A stretch of DNA of 29,139 nucleotides. Origin: Nephromyces sp. MM_2019 (lineage: Eukaryota; Apicomplexa; Aconoidasida; Nephromycida). The DNA lies in assembly GCA_015657535.1 (NCBI GenBank), contig JADHZB010000449.1, positions 1 through 29,139 of the forward strand. The letters are read 5' to 3'. The position numbers and the translations under genes are program-made. Positions 1 through 11,174 of the stretch are shown piece after piece. Within the stretch, counting starts at the first letter, position 1; the number at the start of each line of letters is the position of its first letter. A model generated the notes under the pieces. That model was not told where the DNA came from. It saw only the letters and a program-made list of their open reading frames with translations, and ran no database searches.

Positions 1-3000
1 GGTGAGGGGGGTGAGGATTCCCGCAAAGTGAACGTACTTGCCTGCCTAGTTGATTGCCCTGGACACGCCACTCTAATACGGACAGTTATGGGGGGAGCTC
101 AGATCATAGACGCTGTGATGCTTGTGATTGATATCAATAAAGGCCTTCAGCCTCAGGCTGCAGGTAGGTAGAGTGAGAATGGGCTAGGGGGTTGAAAAGG
201 TGGAAAATATGATGGGAAGGTGGATGTGTGGGGATTGGCCAGGGGGTGTGTGGAGAATAGCTGGGAGGATTATGTGTGTGATGAATCCTAAAATGCTTTC
301 AGTTACATCCTGGAGTTCTCTGAGGTGTGAATAGCTCTATACGATAAGGCTGAAGTTTCCGCCTACAGATGAAGTAATTTCAAGGGTTTTCAGTGCGTGT
401 GTGTGCAAGTTTGGTGTGTTTGTCTTTGCTGAGAAATAGTGGTGTGTGCGTCCCATGACGTATTTAGAAGCTTGGAATGCCTTAATTTTAGCTCTTTATG
501 GCTGTGCTTTCTACATACACAGAATGCTTAGTAATATCGGAGCTACTGGCTGCCCAGCTAGTCGTCGTACTGAATAAGATCGATATGATTCCGTTGGAGA
601 ACCGGCCTGCGAAGGTAATATAATGAGGTGTGTGAAATTGTGTGTGAGGATGGGTGAGTACATGAATGGGTGTGAATACTTAGGATTGAGAAATCTTTGG
701 AGTTTTTAGTACTCAAAATGCTGTGCATAGCATGTGATTATGCATGTTAAAGTGATGCGAAAATCATCCTACCTACCTCGTCCTAACACATCCTACACAC
801 ATTATCCTGCACACAAAATCCTACACACATTACCATGCTATACTTATCATCATCCCACACATATCATACTACATGCATCATCCTGCACATACAAAACCCT
901 CCCTTTAAAGAGTAGAAAACTGTTTGTTAATGCCTGTGAAGCTCAAAGACTATCTTCCTTCTCCTTCAGATCTCCCAGGCTACGAAGAAACTTCGTTCTA
1001 CTCTCTCCACCACAGTCTTTGGGAGTGATGTTCCTATCATTCCAGTGGCAGCTTCTCCTTGTAAGTTTATCTCGTCATTTCTCTAGTGTGTGTATCCTCG
1101 AACGCAAGGAGAGATACGCAAACTCAAACACACACAGCGAGAGACACGCACCGATTCTCACTCACACACAGATACTCACACGCACACGTACTTTTTTTTG
1201 CGATCTATACTATAACTTTTATAAACAAAGCTGATTGTTACCGTATCTCTAGAGATTAAAACTTCTTATCCTGAGTCTTTTACAATGTTACTAATGATCT
1301 CCTGTACTCATTACAACTGTGTGTGTGTGTTAGCTTCATCAGGAGTTAAGTCTTGCAGATCTTCTTTACATTACACATTATGCGTGTGTGTGTGTGTGTG
1401 TGTATTATCCTCATCAGGAGCTATATCTATTAGCTGTTCTTTACGTTAATCATTAAGTATATATGTATGTGTGCTAGCCTCCTCAGGAGTTGTACCTGCT
1501 GGCTTTGAAAGTTCTACTGCCCAGCTTGAGAATATCTTGCCTTCACTTGGCTTAGATTCCCTTATTGAGTGCCTAGAAGCTCATATCACTCTTCCGGTTC
1601 GAGCTCTTACTATGGCACCCCTCTACTATATGTATGATCACGCTTTTCAGCTAAAGGGTGAGTATCTATGTGTGTGTGTTAGTTTATGTCTAGGATAACA
1701 CTTTCAGGTGTGTACCTGCTTTTATTCAGAATGTGTGGGTCTATCCTTTTTGCCCCTCGTTTGCTGCTCTTTCTATGTTTAGAGTATGTATCGTTTCGTT
1801 TCACTCATTTCCTATCGCGTATTCCATATTGTGTGCGTGTATGTCGTTTACAAATCCTCATTTTCCAGCTCTTCTCCTATATTGTATACATTTGTGTGTG
1901 CCTCGTTTACTTTCCCGTATACTATAGGTAAGGGAACGGTAGTTACTGGGACTTTAGCGTCAGGTAGCATACATATCGGGCAGCTTGTGAGCATTCCTTC
2001 TATTTCATCTTCTGTGAAGGTGAAAAGTCTGCAGATCTTCAAGCGGGAAGTTCAGCAGGCATCTCAAGGCGATCGTGTGGCAGCTCTCTTCAAAGATATC
2101 GATGCAAGCTCTTTGGTGTGTGCTGCTCCTCTTGAATAAGGCACTTTTTTAGTGTGTGTGTGTGTGGGACGTGATTTGTTGTGTATGTCATTATTTGATG
2201 TATTTTGGCGTTTATTCGGTTTGTGTGCCATGGTGTGATGAGCGTGTGCCGTGATTTGATGCGTGTTGGAGTTTATCTGGTTTTTGTGTGTGCCATGAGT
2301 TGATGTGTGTGTTGGCGTTTATCTGGTGTATGTGCCAATTTCATGTGTGTCTCTAGTGTTTTTGAAGTCTATGTCTGCTCTTTTTGTCGGCTATACTTGT
2401 GTAGTTGCTATCCCTATCGACTATATAGCCCTGGTACGTGCTTTTCTTCGTATCTGCCGAGAATATGTGTAGCATTCTATGCGTGTATGCATTCAAACCA
2501 TGGTGTACGTACACTTGTGATGCTTTGAAGATATGATGCATTGTTAAGCATTTCTTCCCATAGGAAAGAGGCATAATTATAGATCCAAATGATCCAGTGC
2601 CTACAATGCAAGCGGTTATAGCAATTGTTCAGAAAGTTCGCTTCTACAAAGGAAAGGTAGCTAGTTTAGTGTGTTATGTATGTGTGTGTATGCGAGGATG
2701 CGAGTTTAAAGGCATTCAGGGGTGTGTCATTCGGAGACATGCTTTTTATCGTGTCTGTGTGCGTGCTTATTTTGTGAGTTTCAGAGGAATTCTTTGGTTT
2801 CTTTGTGTATTTTTGAAGGTTCTTTCATGTTGATGTGCGTGCGCACATTGAAGCAACACTAAACTGTGCGTATCTCGAAGCATGCGTGTGTTGATATGTT
2901 TGTGTTCATTTGTTGAACATTAGGAGTAGCATTCCGCAGCTACTTTAGATGCTTCTTTAACGCCATCTCTTTCATATGCACCTACCCACTAAACCACACA

Positions 3001-4716
3001 CACTCCGACGCACACACTCGTGCACACACACACTCCTTCCCTTCGCTCTTCAGGTACTCAACAAGGAAAAATTTCATTGTACGGTTGGACACACCACAGT
3101 CATGTGTGTGGCTTACTTCTTTTATCTATCGAAAGCGAATAGGAATGCATCGCTTACACACAGTACTGACCCCCCACGTACACACGAATCTGCGTCACGC
3201 TCAGCTACACCTGCGCTCACTAAGACTACATTAGGGGTTGGTAAGCTGTTTGAAGGCCACAAAGATGAGTGGCCTGATAAGTTTGATTTCAATTTGAAGT
3301 ACTCACATCTAAACGAGCTGCCTAGTCTCTCAGAGCCTGCACTCTCTGAAGGTAATACTACTGTGTACAGATGTGTCTGCGTACGCATGTTTCCTATTGT
3401 AGGTACGTATTTTTTCTGATGTTTCTGTGTGGATGGCTTTCCTTGTCGACAGATTAATTTGCTGTTATATGTGTGTATACTCTTGCATGCAAGTCCATTT
3501 GCTAGTTCTTGTCTGTATACTTGAACCGTGCTAAAATCTATGTAAAGATTATGTTTATATACGGCTGTGTCTGTGCGTTTTTTTTGTGTGTGTGCGTACT
3601 TATGCGTACAGTATCCTTTGTTTACAGGAACTTCAGTTGACGACGAGGGCCTGTGCTTCGCTGTACTGGTTTTTGAAAAGCGTGTGCAGGTTAGGCTTTT
3701 CGGTGTATGAAGTAATACCCTGGGTTGTGGTGGTATTTGTGGAGGCTACCTGCTTGTGTCTGTATGGATTCACCACTTTTGATTCAGCACTTTGCCTTCC
3801 TTGAAAAACGGAGGCATATTAAACAATTTGGGCTTCTATTTAAAGCAGCTTTTATTCTCTTCTTTGCTATATATTGGGGCCAGAAACTTGCGCATTATGA
3901 CTTCCTTCCATGAGTTGCTACACCCCCCTTCCATATCATCATATCACTATGCTATTTACAATGCTAACCTCCCCTCAAACACCCCTCAAATACCCCACAC
4001 ACACCCCCACACCCCCCCCCCACCATATTATTACTCCCTTCTGCTCTCAGTGCCCCCTAAACAGCCTCCTTATCAGCTCAAAGCTTGACTTGGACCTGTC
4101 TTCTCGTTCCTGCCGATTAGCATTCTACGGTAAGATACTATTCTCCCTCCCTGTAGAAGGATCAGGAAAGTGGGGGAGTAACAACAATATTACTGATTTT
4201 CAGTCATTGGAGTATTTTCCCTTGTTGAAGACTATATATGTATCAAAGGAGAAGCAGAAGGAGGGGAAGATCGATCGCTTCATTGAGAATGATAAGTATA
4301 GACTAATTGGGAGTAATCTTTTCAAAAGTTATGATCATTGTACTCGTTTCATAGGCTATGAAGCCGGCATCTACCTGAAAGCTTCAAGTATCTGTGGTCC
4401 TAGAACTCCTGGTCAAGTTAACACACAAAAAGGGGGGATAAAGGGAGTAGTCCCGTTGGTAGCTGCTTCAGAAGGTGAGAAAGATGGCCAAGAAGGCAAG
4501 CAATTCGCTTTTAAGGAGGAAGCAGATATGAAGGAAGATACGTACTGCAGTGGAATCATTGAAAAACCTTTTGGAAAGTCTGGGAAATTTGTGATGAAGT
4601 TTCAGAATCCTGTTACTCATTCTGATGTATACTGTAGTAAGATAGTGTTAAAATACGTTAAATACGTGTTTGGTAGCTCTGGTAATTATGCAGCAAACTC
4701 TAGATGGAAGGGATGA
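1..4716 (+). CDS. EEFSEC: Selenocysteine-specific elongation factor (eEFSec/SelB), 5'-partial, 9 exons
   Basis: GTPase that delivers Sec-tRNA(Sec) to the ribosome at UGA codons. I read exons 1-163, 523-614, 970-1060, 1478-1657, 1928-2115, 2564-2656, 3054-3351, 3628-3689 and 4051-4716. All junctions are GT-AG, phases agree throughout, and the product is 610 residues plus TGA. Seen in the fragment: G3 motif DCPGH at residues 18-22, followed by a conserved IGGAQIID-like stretch (here MGGAQIIDAV); G4 motif NKID at 72-75; the domain II signature KGKGTVVTGT; LERG; a TVGHTTVM segment in domain III; CRLAFYG; and the C-terminal PFGKSGKF and KYVFG blocks. These match animal eEFSec along its length, so it is not EF-Tu or eIF2-gamma. 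The P-loop and start codon lie upstream of the window. The acceptor of the fourth exon (TAG at 1475-1477) is chosen because the nearby CAG acceptor would create an in-frame TGA. Several introns are TG-rich on the sense strand. Confidence 0.93.
1322..1510 (+). repeat. Three diverged tandem copies of a splice-acceptor region
   Basis: A unit of about 70 bp occurs three times in EEFSEC intron 3, the third copy running into the next exon. Each copy has a TG run, then TTAGC/TTATC/CTAGC, then TC(A/C)TCAGGAG (at 1336, 1411 and 1480), then a similar pyrimidine-rich stretch. Spacing is 75 and 69 bp. Only the third copy opens into the coding frame, so the first two are decoy or fossil 3' splice sites. 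Confidence 0.7.
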
Positions 4717-6096
4717 GGAAGATAAGGACGACGAGGAGATAGTGCTTATTCTATTGACAGGTAGCACGGCAAACTTCGTGCTAGATGAAGACAAGACGAT
4801 GAGGAGGGAGTAGTCATTCTAGAAAATTATAAAAATACTTTTTTTGAAGCTGCATTTTCGCAGCAATATCAAGTGGCGTACATCTTTTGACCTCCATTCC
4901 TCACCTTCTAGCCAAAAACACCAAAGTGCACAAGATAGTCAACTATTTGGCTATGAAATAAGCACAGTTCTTTCGCTTACATTTTCCTTCCTCCTCCAGT
5001 TTCGCAAGATATTTCAAGCTTTCATCACTTTTTATCCCTGAACCTGCAAGAGCAGTTTAATAACCCGCGCACGGGCCACTAGCCGTAGACAGCTCACTTT
5101 AACAGGCTGTTTAATTATGATTTGATGCCCCTTTTCTTTTTTTAAGGACTAGATATAGTCTAATACAGAGGATATCATCCTTATCTTCCCAATTTTGCTC
5201 GACTTCTCTTCATTATCAGTGTAGCACGAGAGGCAATCAATTGCTATTTATCTCATTGTCACACTTTGCTGACTACTTCTATCGCTGTATTTATCTTCAA
5301 TGCCGTTGCTCTTTTTACCGCTAGGTTTCTCATTTGTGTGTGTGCAGGGCACATTGCGTGTTCATAATAAGGCGTAAGCTAGGCTTTTCATTTTGTGCGT
5401 CTGCAGAGCACATGGAATCTCTGCTCTTGCACACAATCCTCTTTCCTGATCAAACATTCTGTTACGCTATTTGCCAGTGCATGTGAAAATAACACGCCAT
5501 CTTTTTTCAGATGTATTGCTGAATTAGGCTAACAGCCAGGGCAAACACTTCATATAATCGCTACCGATTGTACTGAAACACTAGCCTATGGCTATCCGTA
5601 TAAATACATTTTTAACTCGCTGAAGAGTATCCCGTAGGTATCTAGGAGATAGAGCTGCATGAAGTACGATAGTGGGGGATGTAGCCTGTTTGCTAGCCTT
5701 GCAGTATTCAACGAATACAGGTCGAGAGTTCACTTCTGAGTTGACTCTATTATGTGCTGTTATCCTGGTAGCTTCTGTTATGTGCTCGCTCTACGGAGCT
5801 AGGGTTGGTCGTCCTGTGGGTGTGCAGTGCAGGTAGCTAATGTAGGTGTTCTGTCTACGGAGCTAGTACTGATCATACTGTGGGTATGTGCATTGTAGGG
5901 ACCAAGTGTTGATCATACTATGTGTGTGCAGTGTAGGAAACTAAAGCTGACAAGGCCAATCATGTGCAGACTACGGAACCAAAGTTGATTCCATTGTACG
6001 TGCGTAGTTACCATTGTCTCACTCAGTGTGTGGGGTGCTTACGCCATTACCCGTGTATTAACCAAGTGACATCAGCTTTCTCCTTGAGTTAACCTC
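4717..6096. other. Intergenic stretch without a supported gene
   Basis: This holds the 3' flank of EEFSEC and then 1.3 kb of mixed sequence. No ORF here has recognisable content, and no tRNA-like B box or other RNA gene was seen. Short TG-rich pieces occur near 5335-5410, and degenerate direct repeats occupy about 5793-6015. Confidence 0.5.
5793..6015. repeat. Degenerate direct repeats built on ACGGAGCTAG and GATCATACT
   Basis: ACGGAGCTAG occurs at 5793 and 5857, and related ACGGAACCAA near 5980. GATCATACT occurs at 5871 and 5911. Each is followed by a TGTGGGTGTGCAGTG-like segment. Units of 40-65 bp have drifted, and no function is apparent. Confidence 0.5.
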
Positions 6097-7244
6097 TCAT
6101 TCATGTTGTTCAACCAGAACACTATCATTTTTAACCTCGTGGACAGGTATATACCGGGATCTCCTCAATTTAGTTCGTTGAGAGCAGGGCAACTGCTCAC
6201 ACAAGGCAAGGGTAAACCGAGAGGCGTCATCTAATAGGTCCTTTGCCATCTCAAAACGAACTTCTGGGGGAGTTTTTCTAGGTATGCTGCAGAACAGTAA
6301 CTGTGTGTGGTTGATGCAGGATCGTCTGCACGCCATTCCTTCCGCCTTTGCATATACGCACACGCGTGATATCGCACCTGCTCCTTAACCTGCCTATTGG
6401 GAATATGTGCATATGAAAGGCTTGACTTAGGTGTCGAGATATAATTTTATGGCAAACAGTGCGCGTGTATACAAAAGGGTTGATTTATTCGCCTAGTTAC
6501 AATGTGACGACAAACCATGAGCAACCTTGAACGTGGTATGTACGCCTTTTTGTGGGCACGATGAATTATACCTATGCACGCTCTCACCTGAGGTGGGTAT
6601 GCGTACACGGCTGGGCCAATTGCGGTAAACGTGCACTCTGCCGTGCCTAGGATGTGTGCAGTAAGTACCCTTGCATCAATGACTGCACCCTCACATCTCC
6701 CGGTGGACAGCCGCCCAGCTGTGATGATACCTTTTATCATCCCAGTCATACAACCATACCTAGAAAGACTCAACTTAGGTACCGCGCGCGTGTGTGCTAA
6801 CCCCAAGCAAGCCCTTATGTGTCTGTCTGTTGCTCTTTTTACGTACCCACGTTCCCGTAGCAAAGAGAACTCGCTCATACCGGCCAGCCTTCACAGCCAC
6901 CAGCTTGCCGGTATCGCCCACGAATTAGGCTTCACGAATTAGCAGAGCCCAAATTACAGGCCAATCTTTTAGACTTAGAAAAAAATGCGCGGAGCATCTC
7001 ACTGAGCCAAGCTGTCCTCGATTTACCAAGTATCGAATGTGAAAGTTTCCGGCTTGATCCTCCGTTAGCATCCCGTAAATTTCTCTGCTGCCGTAGCTAT
7101 TTTCAAATTCATACGCGTTCATAAATTTTTCATTAAGGAGATATATCGTTGCCCTTGCCTTGGAGACGGACATCCCGGCTTCCTTAATGGACTGTACATA
7201 CACGTTCTCTGGATATGTGCGGTTCCTCAGTTTATAATATAATT
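6097..7244 (-). CDS. Unrecognised spliced gene, 5' end not found, one-base frame break in last exon
   Basis: I do not recognise this protein. Four candidate exons on the minus strand join in phase: 7244-7027 (containing VQSIKEAGMSVSKARA and TEDQAGNFHIRYL), 6759-6695 (VWLYDWDDKRYHHSW), 6646-6526 (VYRNWPSRVRIP) and 6389-6097. Acceptors are GCAG, CTAG, CTAG and GCAG; donors are GTAAAT, GTGAGG and GTTGCT. The last exon is open from 6389 in one frame (HACAYMQRRKEW, then YLEKLP). From about 6270 it is open in another frame (PPEVRFEMAKDLLDD) down to a TGA at 6097. The switch falls on a run of five G (plus strand 6266-6270), where one extra base would make it continuous. That could be a sequencing or assembly slip, or a real lesion. 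No upstream start exon was found. The model has many free choices, so confidence is modest. Confidence 0.4.
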
Positions 7245-9404
7245 CTGCTAATTCATTTTACTTCGCATCATAGTGCTGAAGTTTCACAAAAACAGTGCAT
7301 GTACATACGCTGAACCCTACAGGTACTAGTTTAAGTTTACGGAACTTTTTTTCGTACACATTAACATATAAGCACATCGGTTTCTGCATGTAAATGGTTT
7401 ATTTTCTAGTACATTTAATATTATATGCTGCGAAGAGAATGTGGATAGTAAATAGGCTCGAATATTATCGGTTATACTAACAGCATAATATTTCTGGTTG
7501 GTAAGCAAAGATTGCTGAGGCGTATGCGAGTATGCGGAGTCATGCTTGAGTATTTCTTGGTGAGGCAAGGGCATGTAAACATATAAAGGTATATCTAATG
7601 GCATGCGAATATATATCATGGTATTTCTAATGGCATAAGTATAAAATGGAGCATATATACAATGAGATATGTCTAATTATAATATGCAATGCGGTGTACA
7701 CATATGATGGGATATCTGAAGGTGTTTATATACACTTATAGCGGCATAAATATATGTAGTAGCGTAGCGGATGGTATGTGTAATAGCTTACGCATATATT
7801 GGTGTACATATATAGATAATAGTATACATAATGGCGTATAAATATTACGGAAATCTAGTTTTCAAAGTAATGCCTATATTATGCAGCGGAAAGTGGGAGG
7901 ATATGCAGATTATAAACAGTTTCCAACCGCTGAAATAATGGTGTGAACTTATTATATAAGAGGCATAATTTTCCATGTGTGAAGTGCTTCGCTTCCCCTT
8001 GAAGTTAGTATATTTATAGCGATAAGCATTTACGGAGATGATGTTGCTTTTGTGGCTTATCTTGCGCTCTTAAAAATATTAGCACACATTGGAAATCTTA
8101 AGTTTCTAAAATCTCATTTGGTGTACCCTCCCTTCACGATTCCAAGTAGTTTAGCAGATACTGCGATGAGCTTGGATAATGATATTTTGATGACTTAGAG
8201 AGGGATGTAAAAGAAACGGTACAGAGCTAAGGAGAGAGATAGACGGAAAATGAAACATGGATACAGAGAGATGTGGATACAGATATTTTTATATCTCACT
8301 CGCCTACTCGCTGAATATTTCTTACTTACTCAGACTTTCGATAGCTCAGTTATCCACCCTCACTCAGTCACCCCTTATCTTTGCAATGTAGAAGTCAAAG
8401 TATGTTAGATGGCTTGTATGCGAGCGTGAATAATTTTCAATAAGTAGGCTCGCACCCAGAATCTAAGCAAATTTTATAAAGCAGTTTCTAGTTTAATTTG
8501 TCAAAAGGATTAAGAGAGCCTTGATGGTCTTTATCTAGCTTCAATCACCTCTTTTTTTTTAGTTTTTTACATATAATTGTACACTTGCCTGAAAAAGCTA
8601 ATTATGTGTGAACTCGCACACATGTGATGATTTCAATGGTTCACTAAAGAGCAACTTTTATCTATTTGTATAATCAACGGTCAATAACTTCCATTTTTGC
8701 AGTTTTTGGGACTAAATAACTTTTAGCTGTCAAAAAAAAGTGTTGGTTCATTGATTTGTTGGCATACATGCTATTGATCCACAAATGCTCATATATAGAA
8801 TATAGACATGTAGTTCATATGAATACTACCTTTTTGCCTCTTTGTGTAGGTAGTTCACCGGTAGTTGTGCGGTGCTTTTTCGTATAATCTACTGTTAGCT
8901 TCAAAGAGGAAAAACCTTCTAGACAGTAAAAGTATTCGTTGAGCTATTTAATAAGAAACCTTGATTTAGGAACAGCTTCTTCCTCCCTGGACAAAATATA
9001 GAGTTTTTCGTTGGATTTTTTCCCCATCATTTTTTCAACACCAAAGGTGAAATCATAAAGAAACATCGTAATAGCTTCTGATCTTCAGCTTTAATATTTT
9101 TTAATTTTTTCTGAAGGAAAAAATACACTCTTGCACACACACATGTAGAGATACAGACTGGTAGCAATACACACATTTCCACACACACACATTTCCACAG
9201 AAAAAAGAAAAAAACTTCCAGTCGTTCGTTTCATCGATGTATCCGGATGAAAAGCACTCTGCTTTGCTTTTTTTCTCCAATGGAACGCAATTATGCTATA
9301 TATATACCCTATTCCATCAAGAGTAACAGATCATGATATATATACGCATAACACCACCACTAAGTTTTTTTACCCACAGCAAAAGTTATCTTTGAAAAAA
9401 AAAA
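7245..9404. other. AT-rich intergenic region, no supported gene
   Basis: From about 7560 to 7860 there are loosely repeated TATATCTAATGGCAT-like and CATATAT-like words. The remainder is AT-rich with frequent stops in all frames. CA-rich words appear at 9125-9195 and TA runs at 9298-9350, shortly before the ubiquitin-like gene. A minus-strand ORF at 7326-7619 has biased composition and no recognisable content, so I do not call it. Confidence 0.45.
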
Positions 9405-11174
9405 ATGGATCCTAACAATTTTCCAGTGAACCTGGCCATAACTGACTGGCGGCAGATAAATGCTTGCGCTAAGCATAACCTGGAAAACATCAATTCTGCG
9501 ATGCAAGTAGCAGATTTAAAGGCGCTTTTAATGCGAAAGCTGCAAATAGACTCCGCACAAGAATTCATACTATACGCGGGAAATCGCCTAATGGAAGATA
9601 CAGAGAGCATTGCCGCATACAACAAATCAAAGAGATCGATGTTATACATAGATCTACACAAAGTTGTCATACTCACGATAACTATAAAGACTCTTCAAGG
9701 TACCTGTTGCTCGAGGTTATTGCATGTGTATATGGCGTTAATTTAAAGAGTAAACAAAGGGCATAATCAAATGAGAAGACGTACTCAGTTTGGTGCACCA
9801 CAACCTTCTATAAATTTCTAGCAGGCAGGATTTTATATAGTAGGATAATACAAAAGGCTCCGCAAGGCATAGAGTAGTGCTTCCTGGCTGCCCATCTCGA
9901 TTTATAGCCCAAAAATAAAGTACAAATGGACTATTGGCTTGAATTCATAGTCTGATAAAAAATTTAATGGCTCTGCGACCAGCTGTATACTCTGCACGCT
10001 AGGTATATTCTCTTCAAGCCGGGTGGTCATATATTTTAAGGGATCACACACTACCATCACATTTACCAAACAATATAGGTACTTGCACACACGCCCACAT
10101 GCATGGGTATCCTTACGCGTAGCTACATGAAAACTGTAGAGGCAGCAGGATTCACCCTTGCAAACCTCCCGAAGCACACACAAACACAGTACATAAAGCA
10201 AAATGGGTAGCATCTTGCTCCACGAAAAGCGTTAAATATTGCTTACTGACTAGTATATAAACATCATAATTTATATCAGTTCCATTTTTTTAATTTTTAA
10301 AAGAAAATATGATTGATGTATTCTTCCTGCTCTTCTACCGCAGTGACTGGCGTAAAAAGCTGTGTGTGTGTCCCTATCTGGTCCTTTTGCTGCCGTCGGA
10401 CTATAATTATCAAACTAGGCCAGCATGAAACTATGACGAAACTGTTTCAGGAAGTCCAAAAAGAGCTTAATATAAGCCCAGGGTAAGAGAAGCGAAAAAG
10501 AATGAAGCTTTGATGTTGTATGAAGCATGTTCTATGCCAACACATAAACCCTGGAAATACACTCTCAATGCCCAAAAGACCTGGAGCACATGAGCAATAC
10601 TACCCTCCATCTACCCTTGTCAGTAAAACGCAGAGCAGACATTGCACATGATGCCCACTGAACGACTAACACGTAGCGAGAGACATATAGAGATGTGCTT
10701 GCAGCCTCATACACACGCACTTCATACTTGCTATGTTTTAGGGAAGACCTGAATAAGCTCAGATTGATATATATGGGAATACCACTCGAGCCAGGGCCAA
10801 ACACACTGCAGGACGAAGGTCTAAAGTCCACCAAAATGACCCTATTCACCCCACTATGTGGTAGCATGGGAAAGAAAATAACCCCTGTCAAGGAAGCTCA
10901 AGAACAGTCAGAAGCTAAAGCTAAGCCAGAAGATGAATCTAAGCCAGAAGATGAATCTAAGCCAGAAGATGAATCTAAGCCAGAAGATGAATCTAAGCCA
11001 GAAGCTGAAGCAAAGCCAGAAGCTGAAGCAAAGCCAGAAGATGAATCTAAGCCAGAAGATGAAGCAAATTCAGAAGGAGCAGACACGGCAGGATATGATG
11101 CCAAGCCAGGAGAACCAGTGGAGAGTCCTGCTCAGGATGCAACTCCAGCTGAAAAAGAGTCTTCTTATCAATGA
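9405..11174 (+). CDS. Ubiquitin-like domain protein with acidic/lysine repeat tail, 3 exons
   Basis: Exons 9405-9699, 10344-10482 and 10742-11174 join in phase to give about 288 residues ending in TGA. Residues 1-85 look like a divergent ubiquitin fold: a helix with VADLKALLMRKLQI, then FILYAGNRLMEDTESIAAY, similar in order to ubiquitin's LIFAGKQLED-type strand and loop. A second ubiquitin-like region follows: LTITIKTLQ as a first strand, then TIIIKLGQHETMTKLFQEV, then LRLIYMGIPLEPG and a strand MTLFTPL. From about residue 204 the chain becomes eight six-residue units of the KPEDES/KPEAEA type, likely disordered. No C-terminal di-glycine follows the second domain in a position suggesting conjugation, so an adaptor role is more likely than a modifier (inference). 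The acceptor of exon 2 is the least certain point: the stretch CVCVPIWSFCC between the two strands may be intronic. The ATG follows a run of ten A. Confidence 0.65.
9902..10213 (-). CDS. Possible antisense ORF inside intron 1 of the ubiquitin-like gene
   Basis: An open frame of 103 codons runs from an ATG at 10213 to a stop at 9902. The last 55 residues (such as DPLKYMTTRLEENIPSVQ and FLSDYEFKPIVHLY) look protein-like, while the first 50 look like TG-rich intron (CLCVLREVC). CA repeats on the plus strand here mean TG on the minus strand, which in this window usually marks minus-strand transcription. I recognise no family. It could be a terminal exon of an unseen gene or a chance ORF. Confidence 0.2.
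   Translation of the reverse strand: MLPILLYVLCLCVLREVCKGESCCLYSFHVATRKDTHACGRVCKYLYCLVNVMVVCDPLKYMTTRLEENIPSVQSIQLVAEPLNFLSDYEFKPIVHLYFIFGL
10923..11066 (+). repeat. Coding 18-bp tandem repeat, 8 units
   Basis: Eight in-frame 18-bp units encode KPEDES (four), KPEAEA (two), KPEDES and KPEDEA in the tail of the ubiquitin-like protein. Most units are nearly identical at DNA level, so the array is recent or kept homogeneous by slippage or unequal crossing-over. Confidence 0.9.

Noticed and set aside
278..353. C/D snoRNA-like spacing in EEFSEC intron 1 (GTGATGA at 278, CTGA at 320 and 350)
   Set aside because: There is no terminal stem next to the boxes and no recognisable rRNA complement at either guide position, so I treat it as chance.
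3910..4050. 5' extension of the last EEFSEC exon as an independent ORF start (MSCYTPL...)
   Set aside because: This part is C/A-rich polypyrimidine intron ending at the TCTCAG acceptor; the protein matches eEFSec only from 4051.
4717..4811. Acidic open frame (DEEDKDDEEIV...) just after the EEFSEC stop in another frame
   Set aside because: The in-frame EEFSEC end already matches the family C-terminus (KYVFG region). The acidic frame would need a frameshift and has no counterpart in the family that I know.
10565..10891. Minus-strand ORF of 108 codons
   Set aside because: It is the complement of exon 3 of the ubiquitin-like gene and its intron, and its sequence has no protein-like features of its own.
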